NCBI GenBank assembly: GCA_013339765.2
Contig: JABSTR010003205.1
Location: forward strand, 1-64,000
Source: Haemaphysalis longicornis
Taxonomy: Eukaryota > Arthropoda > Arachnida > Ixodida > Ixodidae
Direction of reading: 5' to 3'
DNA: 64,000 nt
This document shows, piece by piece, positions 1-10,930 of the stretch. Numbering within the stretch: the first letter of the stretch is position 1; every line of letters begins with the position of its first letter. The notes beneath the pieces are model-generated. The model searched no databases. It was not told the DNA's origin and worked only from the letters and a program-made list of their open reading frames with translations. The position numbers were made by a program, and so were the translations under genes.

Positions 1-246
1 ATCTGTTCTTTCGGAATCTTAACAAGCTTCTCAATGCAACGGGTTCTTTTTTTTTTACGCGCTACTCTCACTTTAAATAGCCTTTAACAGTTGTTGCGAG
101 TAACATTCCCCTTACATCTGCCGTCTGATCCTTTCTCTTGGCAAAAAATACAGCAAAATAAAGTAAACACACGCTAGGGAGAACGTAAACATTGTACGCT
201 GGACTGCCCGTTCAACATTTCCTTTCGGTAGTCTTTACAAAAATTA

Positions 247-860
247 GCAGTGGCTTAGCTGGGCTATACCAGGCTATACGTAGCGTGAGCTAAGGTTCAG
301 CTGGTTATTCTTGGGTTACCTGGTTGTCTAGGATTAGCTGATTATCATGCTTACTGCTGCTAAAACGATTTCCAATCCAATCCAATCCAGTCCAGTCCAG
401 TTCAGTACTTGATCCTCGCGCATGCGCAGCACGGCTCCCCAGGAGCCACGCGAAGCGGCTATCAAGCGGCTCCGGCGCAGCGTCAGACTTGGCTACTGCG
501 CAATGGAGGCGCACAGCTTGGCACGCGCCCGCGCCAGTGCGTCTGCCGCCGCTATGACGTCACTCCTCTGGAATGCGCAGACCGGCGAATGTGCAGAGCC
601 AATTCTCTACACACCCGTACTCCAATTGAATTGGATTTCCATTCCAATACAATCCAATTTAATCCAATCCAAATCCAATCCAGTCATATCCAATCCAATC
701 TAAGCCAAGCCAATCCAAGCCAATCCTAATCCAATGCTCCTCGCGCCTGCGCAGCACGGCCCTTCAAAGCACACGCTGAACTGCTCAACCTCGGCCAGTG
801 TAGCTCACGCTACAAAAATGCACGGCCTGCCATGCAGTCACTGTTCAGCAGCTGTTAATA
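247..860 (+). repeat. CCAAT-array interspersed repeat, copy 1
   Basis: The order is: a block with CTGGGCTATACCAGGCTATA and GATTAGCTGATTATCATGCT, a CCAAT/ATCCAGT tract (about 369-400), the palindrome CGCGCATGCGCA (417-428), and a GC-rich part. A second, longer CCAAT tract follows (about 610-735), then a second block GCTCCTCGCGCCTGCGCAGC with AACCTCGGCCAGTGTAGCTC. It looks like one copy with an internal duplication or a nested second copy. Confidence 0.7.
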
Positions 861-3800
861 AGTTCTCAGCGTGTTGCTAAACAGCCCTTCAGCTAGCCGT
901 CAGAAGTGTAATAGCAGTTACGCAGCAGCGCTATATACAGTTTCACGGCTGGGGATGCTGAAATAAAAGAAATGATTTGGGGGGATGCTTGATGCGAGGC
1001 CGTTTGAATAACGGGAGAACGAACGACGTTGTGCCAGCCTTAAAAATAATGGCGGAGTTTACGCGCACCACTTACTTTGAATCAGTGGGATTTTTATCCC
1101 ACCTCACAGGAAACATCTGTGATTTAAAAGCTGCTGTATTTTGTTTGCGCGTCGTTCGATGTTACTTTATGTTAGCAAAAGAAAAGAAGTTGGAATACTA
1201 TCGGCAAATTGTACTGACGGCAGTACCACCACTCGTTTTTGACGTCACGCCATGAAGCAGGACTGTAAAGCACACTGTGTGAGTTGTTAGTAAGAGCATA
1301 TAATCGACAAGTATCGCGTACCGCGTCAGTCCAACCGATGCGTTTAAACGGACATACAGTAAAATCTCGATATAACGAATCACTTGGGACCGCCGCACAT
1401 TGTTCTTTATTTTGAAATATCGTTGTAATGAAAATCTTGGGTTTGTAAGCCAGTGCTCAAACCTAGGAATAAAAATGCGGTACCTGGGCAGTAGGGGTGT
1501 GCGCAGACAAAAGCAAGCTCTCAAATAAAAATTTTGCGCTCACTCCAAAACTCATTTTATTTAAAGAAACCAGGTATTTTCTTCTAACTCGTGCAGCACA
1601 CACTACATCTCCCACTTTGTGCAATGCCTCCCTGGGACATCATGGCACCGAGCGATGAAAGCGCGGACTTGGTACATGTGCCCAAAACACCAATGTTCGA
1701 CACGATCTCATCTTCTGCTCTGTTGAGTGACTCACAGTCGTCTTCCTTCGCGTCGTCATCGTCACTCCGTTTTCGCGTCTTGGCTCCGTCGCTAGCTGCA
1801 TTCATAATTGGATCTCGCACAAGCTTCGCAGCGAGATCACCCACAACAAAGAAATACCTTCCTGCACTCAGGAATAGTGCCAAGAGCGACCAACCAGCCA
1901 CCGACACTCAACACAACGAGAGAGAAAAGAGGTAAAGGCAGCTAGGACTGCTAGACTACTACACACTAAACCCCAGCTTTGTGGTGGCGCTATAATTGAC
2001 AGTGGACATGTTGATGATGATAGCTACCGCACTCAGTGAACACACACAGAAACGGCCGTTTCTGTGCCACGAGAAAGTTGCGGCGTAGTTACTTTTAGCC
2101 AAATTCATGTTCCTAGATTATAAAGAAGAAAAAATTACGTGTGTTATTCTGAAATATGCGCTATATTGAAATTTGTAGTTCTGAACTATTTTTCCATCGA
2201 AAGTGTAGGAAATGTGGCGGGGATTTTTAAAATATTCGTAAGTTTGAGGAGTTCATTGATGTGGGGTTCGAGGTAACGAGATTTGACAAGTGGGAGAGCA
2301 TTGTTTGTCGGGAATATACGTTGCGGGCAGTTTTTTTCCGTTACTCCGTTACAAAACTCCTCCCTTTCTTGAGCAGCGTACTCCAGCGGGTTCGCGCGAA
2401 GAGTTATCAGCTGCGGGCTTTGTTTTTATCCTTAGTCTCTATACTGTTAGTTCCGTCATTTTGTGTTTTTCGCTCTTTTTCATGCCAAATATGTACCACA
2501 ATGGCCGGCCTTCGATCCGTGCTGCAGTTCATCTCCACTGGCGCTACGGCCCTCAACAAAAAAAGCCTTCCCCCCCCCCCCCCCCCCCCCTTAGCCTCCA
2601 GCCACTGGGAGGGACACAATAAAGTCATTTATTCATTTATTCACTTGGTACACTCAACAAACTACGAAAGACTAGTTAACTATAAAGCATTGTTGTAGTG
2701 TACCCCACCGCTTCCCCCATAAGTCCTCTGGTCAACTTGTCCCTTCTGAGATAGTCTTCATCTTGAGCATGTAAGTACGTACGTACGATGTTAGTGGCAG
2801 TGTGAAATCTCCCCCTAAAATATTAAGTTTTGAATTGACTGACACATTTTGCTTCTTGGTTTTTATACTGTAATCAACACATCTTCGCCCACTTCTAATA
2901 AATGCATGTAATAAATAAATGCAGTTACAATGCATATGCTTCCAGCTGTTTTGATTTCGGTCGCCGGCAGCACAGATGGCAGTTCTGAGCCATGCCAGAC
3001 GGTATTACATCCCACTATTGTGACCGCGAAAGCGGAAATTGTGGCGTCAATCAAAAACCCGTGACGTCACACGAGTTTTCCGCATCGCCTGGGGTGGTCT
3101 CACATGGTCTGCGTTGGCCCTCCTGATCTTGCGGCTGCAAACGGGTCGCGGGAATTTTGAAAACTAATTTGTAAGTTCGTGTAGTTAGACGTTATTTACT
3201 GGGTTTCATTTTTAATTGGGACACATTTCAGTTTCATTTCTGTCCATGATGCCGGCCTTCTATTAGTTGTTTTGGAAACAGCGCTCATTTCTTACCACTT
3301 TGCCAAAGTTGACGATGCCGTTGAGAGACACTTCTTGGTAAAACGAGACCGCCAAAAACAGTAGCGCAGGATAGTGTTTACAGTTCCGTACATCGCTACC
3401 CGACGTCACCCAGAACCGGCCGTCTCCCAGAACGCGGACTGCATGCCTTTCTTCACGCTGATCGCGATTTCGCTGCCGCTTGCAATCCGATGTAGCTCGC
3501 GGCCGGGCCAATTAAAATTGGATTTTCGGTCTGTTTCCCGATGCGGCTGGCTGCGAGAATTGCTATACGACATCCTCACGAACTACTGAATCCAATTACA
3601 ATATTTTTTTACGTTTCTGATTTTTTGTGCCAGTAATCCTTTAAAGACAGGCTAGAGAGAAGGCCTGGGGCATCGTAATAAAATAGACCCAGTAACTAAC
3701 TGCATTACAATAATTTGGAAATGAACTCGGTACGAGGAGTTGTGATACGCAAACACAGGTTTATTGCGAAAGCGGTTCCGCGTGTGTGTGCCATCTGCTT

Positions 3801-5520
3801 CCAAAGCTTCTGCTGTTAGCTATAAGGTGCTGGAGTACGTAACTCCGCCTGCTTCGCGAGGAAGTTCTCCTTCCTGCACGCCACTGCCTCTCAAAAAACA
3901 CCCTCTTTATGCTAATTTCGATGAAGACCACCAATTGACAACCTCTTGCAAAACTAAGTCACGCCGCTTGTGTGTTGCTTTCTTAGAGCATAGAGGGCCT
4001 TTGGGTCCTGTGGGGTTGCTTTGATGTAGCAGGGAGAGTTAAAACAGTTAATACTTTCAGATATTCATCAAAACATCTGCGATCGTATGGTTTGCAACAT
4101 AACGTTCTTTGGGTGTGAAGCGTTTGCACGCATTGAAAGCGTTTGAAGGGTCAACCGAACGCTTAGTGCACCCGCTTGTTTCTGTTGCGAAAATCAACGG
4201 ACAGATGCCCTTCTGCTGATTTTGTCAGCCACGCCATCCTGTGTTCATCCTCAGGCTATGGAATCTAGCATCTCGGAAAACTTGAAAATGTCATATTGTT
4301 ACGAGAAGCAGAAGAGGTGGACACTCGAGCGTAACTGCAGTGTACCCGCAACAGACTTCAATGAAGCAGTGGAAGGCATGGACGCTACTACAGCTCCCAT
4401 GGCCGCTTGTAAAATGATCGCATCGCTATATGCCAACATGATATAAATACAACGCTTTATCATTAACCATCGTTCGTGTCAGCTGTCCTTCCGCCGAGCA
4501 ACAACATCATGCCCCCTGCGTAAAGGCTGTGAGGGGGCTTCTTCAAAGGCGGTAGGCACGAGAAAACAGTGACCGAAAGCGTCTCTGGGCACATAACGAA
4601 TTAAGCGAGGTCTTTGGACCAACGCTGGTTGTATGAAATCCTTTTGTAGCGTGAGCTCCACTGGCCAAGGTGAGCGGTTCGCGTGGCTCCCTGGAGAGCC
4701 GAGCTCAGCCACTGCTAATTTTTTTCAGTCAAGGCAGTGAAGTCGGTCGCAAGCGCTCGTATACGCTCGTGCTCGATGAACTCGCGCACGGGAACTGACA
4801 ACCCGTGCGCGTACGCGGACGGGCAAGCCCTTCCTGCGCCGACGAAATAGTAATATCGACAAGTTACGAGCGTTTGTTTCCTCACGACCGAACGGCGTGC
4901 CAGCGCGCGTGATACACGACGCCGTGATCTACATTTGCATTTGGGACGCCGCAGGCGCGAATAGCAAATTGTGTATGTCCGAGCCCCTGTGCGTCCCCTG
5001 CAGCGTGTTCTGTCGGGCGCAGAAAGACCGAGGGATCTCCGCTACGAGAAACGGAACGCATGGTGCCAAATAGGCCACCGAAATTAGAACTGCCTGCTTC
5101 GCGCAAGAAGTCACAGCCGTTTTCAGCGCGTCGAACTGCCGAACCTTCGAGGTTGATGACTATGGCTGACGTAACACCGATACAGCTTTGAGCTTCACGA
5201 TTGCAGCACCCACAAGGATAAATGCTGTCCACTTGTTTCTCGCGTAACATGTAAGATGACAAGAGAGAACGACGAGGTAGCCTAGCCACCGGCCACCAGA
5301 GCCGTTTTAAGAGCAGTCTTAACATCAAAGCTGTCCATGGGTAATGTAGAAACTTTCTACCTCAACAGCCCCTAGCTTACACTGAAGCGTGAATGCGTAC
5401 TCCTGCATTCATTTGAGGCATATAAATCCAGCTTGTCCAACCACCACAAAATCCCACTCATCCTCCACCCACCCTCCTCTCCAAAGAAGTCTAGAGCCTT
5501 CTCTTCTAATAAAAATGAGC
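861..5520. other. No gene recognised
   Basis: Open frames here are short, lack family similarity and overlap on both strands. I see no splice-consistent exon series. GC-rich patches at 3.3-3.6 and 4.5-5.3 kb are unidentified. Confidence 0.5.
2570..2590 (+). repeat. Poly-C tract
   Basis: An uninterrupted run of about 21 C; AATAAAG follows at 2620. It may be the 3' end of an unidentified transcript or element. Confidence 0.85.
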
Positions 5521-5905
5521 AGAGACTTAGCTCTGCTATGCCAGGATATACGCAGCGTGAGCTAAGGTTCAGCTGGTTGTTCTTAGGTTTTCTGGTTGTC
5601 TAGGATTAGCTGATTATCATGCTTACTGCTGCTTAAAACGATTTCCAATCCAAATCCAATACAATGCAATCCAATATAATTCAATTCAATCCAATGCAAT
5701 GCAATCCAATCCAATCCAATCCAATCCAATTCAATCCTATTCAATCCTATTCAATCTCATCCAATCTAATCAGTCACGGCGGCGCCGGCTCCGGCGCGCC
5801 AGCTTGTGTGCCGTGCGACGTTAGTGCTCTTCGCGCATGCGCAGCATGGCTTTCAGGAGCCTCGCGAAACTGCTCAACCTCGGCCAGTGTAGCTCATGCT
5901 ACAAA
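5521..5905 (+). repeat. CCAAT-array interspersed repeat, copy 2
   Basis: The left block (GCTCTGCTATGCCAGGATAT to GATTAGCTGATTATCATGCT) is followed by about 120 bp of CCAAT and TTCAAT repeats. Then come GGCGCCGGCTCCGGCGCGCC, CGCGCATGCGCA (5832-5843) and AACCTCGGCCAGTGTAGCTC. The left block matches copy 1 at better than nine bases in ten by eye. Confidence 0.7.
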
Positions 5906-6077
5906 AAAGAAAAGAAAAGGACCGCAGACGCCGGCAGGAGCAAAGGACACCTTGGCCGTCATGAAAGACGCCACAGGGACTAAATGGCCTTCCCTTTGGA
6001 CAGACTAAAGTTAGATCCTCCTCGCCCTCCTTCTCCCCTGCTCTTTCTCCTTGTTCTCGTCCAGTGTAGCTGGCCGT

Positions 6078-6736
6078 TGTTGAGGAAACTGGGCCCCGGG
6101 CCATGGTACCGCTCAGAATGCCTTTAGATGCGGCAGCATTCTTGCTCGGAAGGATGTCACTTGTCCGTGCCCGTCCGCAGCGCCTCTGATGATGATTTGG
6201 CAGGATGCCCCTGGGATTGGCCAACCAAATAATACATCACGAGCTAGCTTCGCGTTCAACAACCGTTCGCCATCTCGCGTAGGGGAACCGCTGAGAAGAA
6301 CAAGTAGAAGAAGACAAAGTGCGAAGAGGAGGGCGTGTACGTGCTCTCAGCCGGTGCACCAACTTCAATCACACACTTTACCTCAGCAACGCTGACGGAG
6401 ACTACCGATTATACCACAGTGACAAACATCGACAAAACATGACGGACGAGTTGTCGGCGCCCTCGAGAACCACCACCTACGCACCATCACACAACTAGTA
6501 CTTGCGTGCCTTTGCCACCGGGTGGACCCGGACGCGGCATTCCCTCTGCCGCTACTAAAACACCAGATCACTCTAACATAACGGCAACACAGTGGAAACA
6601 CACTGAACCCCCATGATGCTTCGCATCATCATCAGGTTACCCACGGGAAGATGGTGTTTTTATCCCACTTCTTCCTCTGTAACCAATGACGGTGATAATA
6701 CTACACAAGCTCGTCGTCGTCTTCTTTTCCGCAACA
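6078..6736 (-). repeat. 3' LTR of the BEL/Pao-like element, split by about 537 bp
   Basis: Bases 6078-6126 match one end of the 5' LTR and about 6654-6736 match the other end, with scattered substitutions (for example CCGCAACA for CCTCAACA). The intervening 530 bp or so is absent from the other LTR. The join is at GCCTTT on one side and GTTTTTATCCCA on the other, so only a T-run is shared. Most simply, unrelated DNA was inserted after integration. Loss of the segment from the other LTR cannot be excluded. Confidence 0.7.
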
Positions 6737-6956
6737 TACTCCTGCCCGCGACAATGGTTCTTGAGAAGACACGCGGGGAACCTCAGAGGAAACACCAGAA
6801 AAATAAATGATAGCAGTTCAGCATTCTAGTTGTGATGGTTTCGTCCGGTCGGTCTCGTCCCCTCAGCCACTTCCTTCTCCAACGGTGCTTTGAGGTGTGG
6901 TGTCGTTTCCTAGTCATGGACCCGCCCCCATCCCCGTCACCTGATCCCTGAGCATA

Positions 6957-6984
6957 AATAAAGTTGTTTCTCTCTCTCTCTCCT
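6957..6984 (+). repeat. AATAAAG plus TC tract inside the BEL/Pao-like element
   Basis: AATAAAGTTGTTTCTCTCTC continues as TC repeats on the strand opposite to the gag-like frame. It resembles the 3' ends at 45854-45934 and 52438-52466. Confidence 0.5.
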
Positions 6985-7021
6985 AGTGACAGCTCTGTGC
7001 ATGCGGGCAACCGAAAGCCCG

Positions 7022-8005
7022 TCAAAACTTGGATCCGGGGCTTTGGATAAACAGTGGGCTATCTTGGGTCGGGGTTCTCGGCAACGCCGGATTGACTTTG
7101 TTTTCTTGTAATTCGGTCGCCGTTTCCGTCGGTAAGAGTAAGAGTGAAGAGTAAGTAGTCCGCATCGCCCTCCTTCGTGAGAATGGTTGCCCTCTTCGTT
7201 GTTGAAATTCAGCTGCAGTTAACGCAGGGACCTCAGCTCGAGCACTCATATATTGTCCTCTGTCCCTGTATCTATCCTTCCGTGTCCTGCGACAATTCGA
7301 TTTGGTGTTTACGACGGCACTATCTGAATCCAGAGCAGCCAGAACTGAATTCTCCTTCACACACTCGACGGGTTCTGTTCCTAGTTCGTCGGCCTCTTCA
7401 TTTCCCTGTGGTATGAGCTCGCTCTGCGGCTGCAGAGCCACACAAGATGCTGAGTTTGCGACGCATACCGAAGACTTAGTGGCTGCCTCCAGGGTCGCTG
7501 CTGTCAGCGATCCGTTGGCAGGGACAAAGGGTTCTTCGAAGGCAACTGGAGAGGCGAGTGGAACGCTGCGTGTCGTTCGGAGGGATCCACCTTTAGTGAC
7601 GGTTTCAGGGGGCCTCCACGAAGTCTTGCCTTTACTGTCTTGCAGGGTTGTGCAAACGTAGCCATTTTTTGATAACGTGTCTCGAAGCAGGAAAATAATT
7701 CGAAAAATCATTCCGAGGTATAAATCACATTCCTCATATTTCCTTTGTGTAGTCATCAATATCCAATAGGTTTCTGGTTGATTGTCGAGCTGTACGAGGG
7801 TGATCTGTTTTTGCTGCGCGGATTTGTAGAGGGTTTTCAGCGTACCTGGTTTCACAGGGCGCTGCTCCAATGCGCGGTTTGCCGCTTTGACGAGGTCGGA
7901 AATCTGTACTCGGAGGGTGTCTCTGAGCCGTAGCAGTTGGCCCACGTCCTCTGCGTCGTCTCCGGGTTCAGTGTGGGTGGTGTGGAGCGTCGAGCAGCCG
8001 TCCAT
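7022..8005 (-). CDS. Gag-like protein of the BEL/Pao-like element
   Basis: An uninterrupted frame of about 327 residues from MDGCSTL (ATG at 8005) to TGA at 7022-7024. An in-frame ATG at 8062 would add 19 residues; I prefer the inner one because the added residues are not gag-like. The N-terminal part (LLRLRDTLRVQISDLVK, then ALEQRPVKPGTLKTLYKSAQ) resembles the helical start of BEL/Pao gag proteins. The C-terminal two thirds are low-complexity, Ser/Thr/Glu-rich, with an Arg-rich stretch near NCRRTRKDRYRDRGQ. There is no CCHC knuckle and no pol domain. The frame appears to be a gag start fused to other sequence by an internal deletion. It has stayed open despite LTR divergence, which may be chance or may mean recent origin. 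Confidence 0.5.
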   Translation of the reverse strand: MDGCSTLHTTHTEPGDDAEDVGQLLRLRDTLRVQISDLVKAANRALEQRPVKPGTLKTLYKSAQQKQITLVQLDNQPETYWILMTTQRKYEECDLYLGMIFRIIFLLRDTLSKNGYVCTTLQDSKGKTSWRPPETVTKGGSLRTTRSVPLASPVAFEEPFVPANGSLTAATLEAATKSSVCVANSASCVALQPQSELIPQGNEEADELGTEPVECVKENSVLAALDSDSAVVNTKSNCRRTRKDRYRDRGQYMSARAEVPALTAAEFQQRRGQPFSRRRAMRTTYSSLLLLPTETATELQENKVNPALPRTPTQDSPLFIQSPGSKF

Positions 8006-8154
8006 GGCGGGCGCCGCCCAAGGGCAAGGCCTCCAAGAGGAGGGAATCACGAAGTATCCCAACCAGGAGTTTCCCAGGCCTCACGAGCCTCGAAGATGCG
8101 CTTCGCCCTCATGCAGTCCACTGGGCCGTTCCTCCCGGGTTTCACGGCACCAAA

Positions 8155-8276
8155 TGTTGAGGAACTGGGCCCCGGGCCATGGCACCGCTCAGAATGCCTT
8201 TTATTCCACTTGTTCCTCTCTAACCAATGATGGTGATAATACTCCACAAGCTCGTCGTCTTCTTCTTTCCTCAACA
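8155..8276 (-). repeat. 5' LTR of the BEL/Pao-like element (122 bp)
   Basis: The LTR runs TG...CA with 10-bp perfect inverted termini. It contains AATAAA on the - strand (within GGAATAAAAGGC), a likely polyadenylation signal. At 122 bp it is very short for an LTR. Confidence 0.8.
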
Positions 8277-8836
8277 GCCGTTCCGTGATTTCCCACTTGC
8301 GTAAGCAAGAACTCCCGAGTCTCCTCCGCGTGTCTTTGAAGAGGGAGGTGTTGCTGTGTTTGAGTTAGTTTCTTTGTTTGGTTGCTTGTTTGCTTGCTTG
8401 ATTTCTTCTTGTGTATATGTTTGTTTGCTGCGTTATACCGGGCTCCGCACTTGCATGAACTCGAACGGTTTCACAGATATCTGCCGGTGTGTGGCCCGCG
8501 TCAGTCATGTCTGCGCTCGCACCACCTTCTCTGTATCGTAGTTCCAAGCGCTTGGGTTTAGTTTCCTTTCCTTACGCCATCCCGTGGAGCAGGGTACGTC
8601 GCGCCTGTCTACTTACCGCCGATTTACGGTAACGTCGAAACGTCGTCACGTCCGTCTAGTTTCGCCTGACCCATTGGGGACAGTGGTAGCCATTCGTGCG
8701 AATACAAAACCAGAAATACAAGACAAAAAAGGCAGCATCTCCACTCCGTGGATGATGGCGAGGGTGCGGAGTATGAGGACTCTAAATGACATCCAAGTTG
8801 CGCCCCGAGTGACATCCGATTTCCGCCCCGACCGTT

Positions 8837-8908
8837 ATTCGATTTGAGCCATGAGTTGCACTTTGATTATTCCCTAAATGAAGCTGCAACTCACGGCTCA
8901 AATCGAAT
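8837..8908. repeat. 24-bp inverted repeat within SINE-rich DNA
   Basis: ATTCGATTTGAGCCATGAGT with TGCA (8837-8860) pairs with 8885-8908, one mismatch, 24-nt loop. A longer inverted pair of SINE-tail pieces (8764-8780 and 8968-8990) encloses it. Confidence 0.65.
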
Positions 8909-8931
8909 TTCGCTTGATTTTCGCTTGTTGG

Positions 8932-8992
8932 TGGTGTGCGCACGGATGAACGCGGACGGACATTGGGAGGTCCTAAGATACTCCGCACCGTT
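8932..8992 (+). repeat. Tail copy of the second SINE family
   Basis: GTGCGCACGGATGAACGCGG followed by ACGGACATTGGGAGGTCCTA and AGATACTCCGCACC matches 9144-9194 closely. Confidence 0.5.
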
Positions 8993-9027
8993 ACAGGCGA
9001 GTGAGTAAGCCGTTTGTCTCTCGGGTG

Positions 9028-9200
9028 ATAACTCACGGTCGTAGCCCAATGGGTAAGACGACTGACACAACTGTCCCTGGTCTACCAGACACAGGCTCGA
9101 ATCCTGCCGGTGCCTGTGTGATTTTCTGCTGTTGTAAATGCTATGCGCACGACGCGGACGGACATAGTGCGGTCCTGAGGTACTCCACACCTAATAAATG
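9028..9200 (+). mobile_element. tRNA-derived SINE, second family
   Basis: The head has an A box (TAGCCCAATGGGTAAG) and B box (GGCTCGAATCC). The tail is GCGCACGACGCGGACGGACA followed by GGTCCTGAGGTACTCC. The same tail occurs at about 8935-8990, and an inverted piece (GTGCGGAGTATGAGGAC) occurs at 8764-8780. Confidence 0.6.
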
Positions 9201-9803
9201 AGTGCACGTACCTCTCGTCACGATGACCAGCGATCAACACAATGAAGGAGTTCGCACCTTGGTTCAAAATTGTGTAGCTCTGTGTCACAGAGCGTCATCG
9301 GTCTGTGTCTGTGTCTGTGTCGCTCTGTGTCTGTGTATTATCTACTTTGTGTGGCCTTCATGAGCACGCCACTGACATCGTAACTGCTGAGCGCACCCAG
9401 AGACGAAGAAAAGAGCGGTGGAAGCAGGGGTAGGGCTCTAATGCATTCTCTGCACTCAAAACAGATTCGCCAGGGCATTTATTCATATAAGCTTGGCGCC
9501 CATCGATGCAAAAGCCGCACCCTGCTCCACTTCTCACGCGGCGTGCCTGTTTGAATTTGCCGCCGAATCACGTGTGGGTGCCGCAACGTAACAGCGGTGT
9601 GAAGGGCGTTGCGGGCTTACCCGCCCCGCGTCACACCTCCGTGCCTCGTGGCCAGGAGTCGATACAGTGGCGTGAGGCCATTATCATATAACCTATCTGT
9701 ACCTTGTTTTTGTACTTCTTTGCTTTTCCGACAGCGCTGCCGGCTGGCCAGTTTTCTTCCCGGACACCGGCGGTCTCGGAGGAGCGGACGGGGCGCGGCC
9801 GCC

Positions 9804-9991
9804 ATGCCCTCCTCTTTGCTGCTCCTGGTAGCAGCGTGCGCGCTGGCCGTGCGACAAGCCAGCTGCCACAGTCCGATGGGGCCCAAGTTGGTGGACCTGT
9901 CGTACGTCTTGGACAAGAACACCGTCTACCCGTCCCCGTCGGCCAACTTCTCGCTTGACGTCCACTACAGCAAGACCAAGCACGGAGTCCG
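9804..9991 (+). CDS. Exon 1 of cyclase / kynurenine-formamidase-family protein
   Basis: This first coding exon starts with ATG at 9804 in the context GCCGCCATG. It encodes about 62 residues: a hydrophobic, Leu/Ala-rich signal peptide (roughly residues 1-21, ending near QASCHS), then KLVDLSYVLDKNTVYPSP. The LxDLSYxLxxxTxxxP pattern is the usual N-terminus of the cyclase family (Pfam PF04199), which includes kynurenine formamidase of tryptophan breakdown. The exon ends in phase 2 at a consensus donor (CG|GTAAGT at 9992). The next recognised exon of the family is at 26563 in matching phase, implying an intron of about 16.6 kb. The signal peptide suggests a secreted or lumenal product, unlike the cytosolic enzyme. 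Family membership is confident. Whether the gene works is doubtful because of exon 2. Confidence 0.8.
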
Positions 9992-10611
9992 GTAAGTATA
10001 CCGCAGAGAGCGCGCGTTTGGCAGATTTTGACCCGCTTTGGTGGGGACTGCGTATGCAGTGCATCGCATTATGGCCACTGCGGCTTTGCTGCATGAAAAC
10101 GTTGTTGTCATGCAATAGCCTTAGGGCACTACCCCCGCTTCTTCCGGGATTTTCTTTTCTGCGGGATGTAGATGTAACCTGAAATGTGAAATCCGTCACA
10201 CGCACACGTACTCACGCATAGACACGCACGCATATCGTGAGCGTTTATTCGGGCAGTCAACATTATCGGTTGATTGCTCAATCACAGCGTTTCCTTAAAC
10301 ATTGCCCATTCACCATCCGTTGGTGGGATAAATCTCTCACGTGTACATACACCCATAGCATCATCATCTTTGGATGGTCATCCTCATGGGCCGCTTATTC
10401 TGTTATATCACTGCCGGCGACTTGTGTGAAGTCTACTGTCTTCTCACCATATATATTTATTTCCAGATGAAGGGTTTGTTGAAAGAATACGATAACGATA
10501 GCCGGAAGTCTAGCATGCTAAGGAAAGCATAGAGGAAGTGGTTTTACTGTTTTTCGAATGAGCATAACCATTTTTCGAACAATTCGAAGATAAAGTGGAG
10601 AAACGCACGCG

Positions 10612-10690
10612 CTCGAGTTGGGGACCGAGCCCGCGACCTTAGAATTACACGTCCGATGTCTTACCGGTTCGGTTTATTGGGTGATTGACT
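10612..10690 (-). mobile_element. tRNA-like SINE head (antisense)
   Basis: On the - strand, ACCGAACCGGTAAGACATCG, GACGTGTAATTCTAAGGTCG and CGGGCTCGGTCCCCAAC give A- and B-box-like blocks at tRNA spacing. No tRNA fold was confirmed. Confidence 0.4.
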
Positions 10691-10769
10691 ATGCGGTTTA
10701 ACGCGCCGACGCTACCCAGGCGACAAGGCGCGCCGTAGTGGAGGGCTCGGGATTAATTTTGACCGCCAA

Positions 10770-10930
10770 AAAATCTTGTACGTGCGGCGAAATCTTTAAC
10801 AAACGAGCGTTTTCGCTTTTCGCCTCCATCAGAAAAGCGTCCGCCGTGGCCATGAATCGAACCCGCGTCTTTACTTGCCAATGCGGTTTCCCGAACGCGT
10901 ATATGCATTTCCTAGTCAGTACCGCCAGCC
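10770..10930 (-). mobile_element. Head and partial body of the Ruka-like SINE (antisense)
   Basis: On the - strand, GGGTTCGATTCATGGCCACG followed by GCGGAC...GATGGAGGCGAAAAGCG and AAAACGCTCGT matches the B box and the start of the body (compare GACGCGAAAAGCGGAAACAC at 30.37 kb). Confidence 0.6.

Larger units (their letters stand above)
6078..8276 (-). mobile_element. Non-autonomous BEL/Pao-like LTR retrotransposon
   Basis: A complete element on the - strand. The 5' LTR is 8276-8155; it is followed after TTT by a primer-binding site starting TGGTGCCGTGAAACCCGG, then a gag-like reading frame. A purine-rich tract (GCGGGCAGGAGTA on the - strand) precedes the 3' LTR (6736-6078). Both LTRs begin with TGTTG; the 5' one has perfect 10-bp inverted ends TGTTGAGGAA/TTCCTCAACA. 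The flanking bases are GCCGT at 6073-6077 and GCCGT at 8277-8281, a 5-bp target duplication as expected for an integrase-made insertion. No protease, RT or integrase region is present in the 1.4-kb interior. Movement would need a partner element in trans. The BEL/Pao assignment rests on the PBS style and gag-like N-terminus. Confidence 0.82.

Noticed and set aside
4882..5328. 148-residue - strand frame
   Set aside because: No recognisable domain or splice support; composition is like other GC-rich patches nearby.
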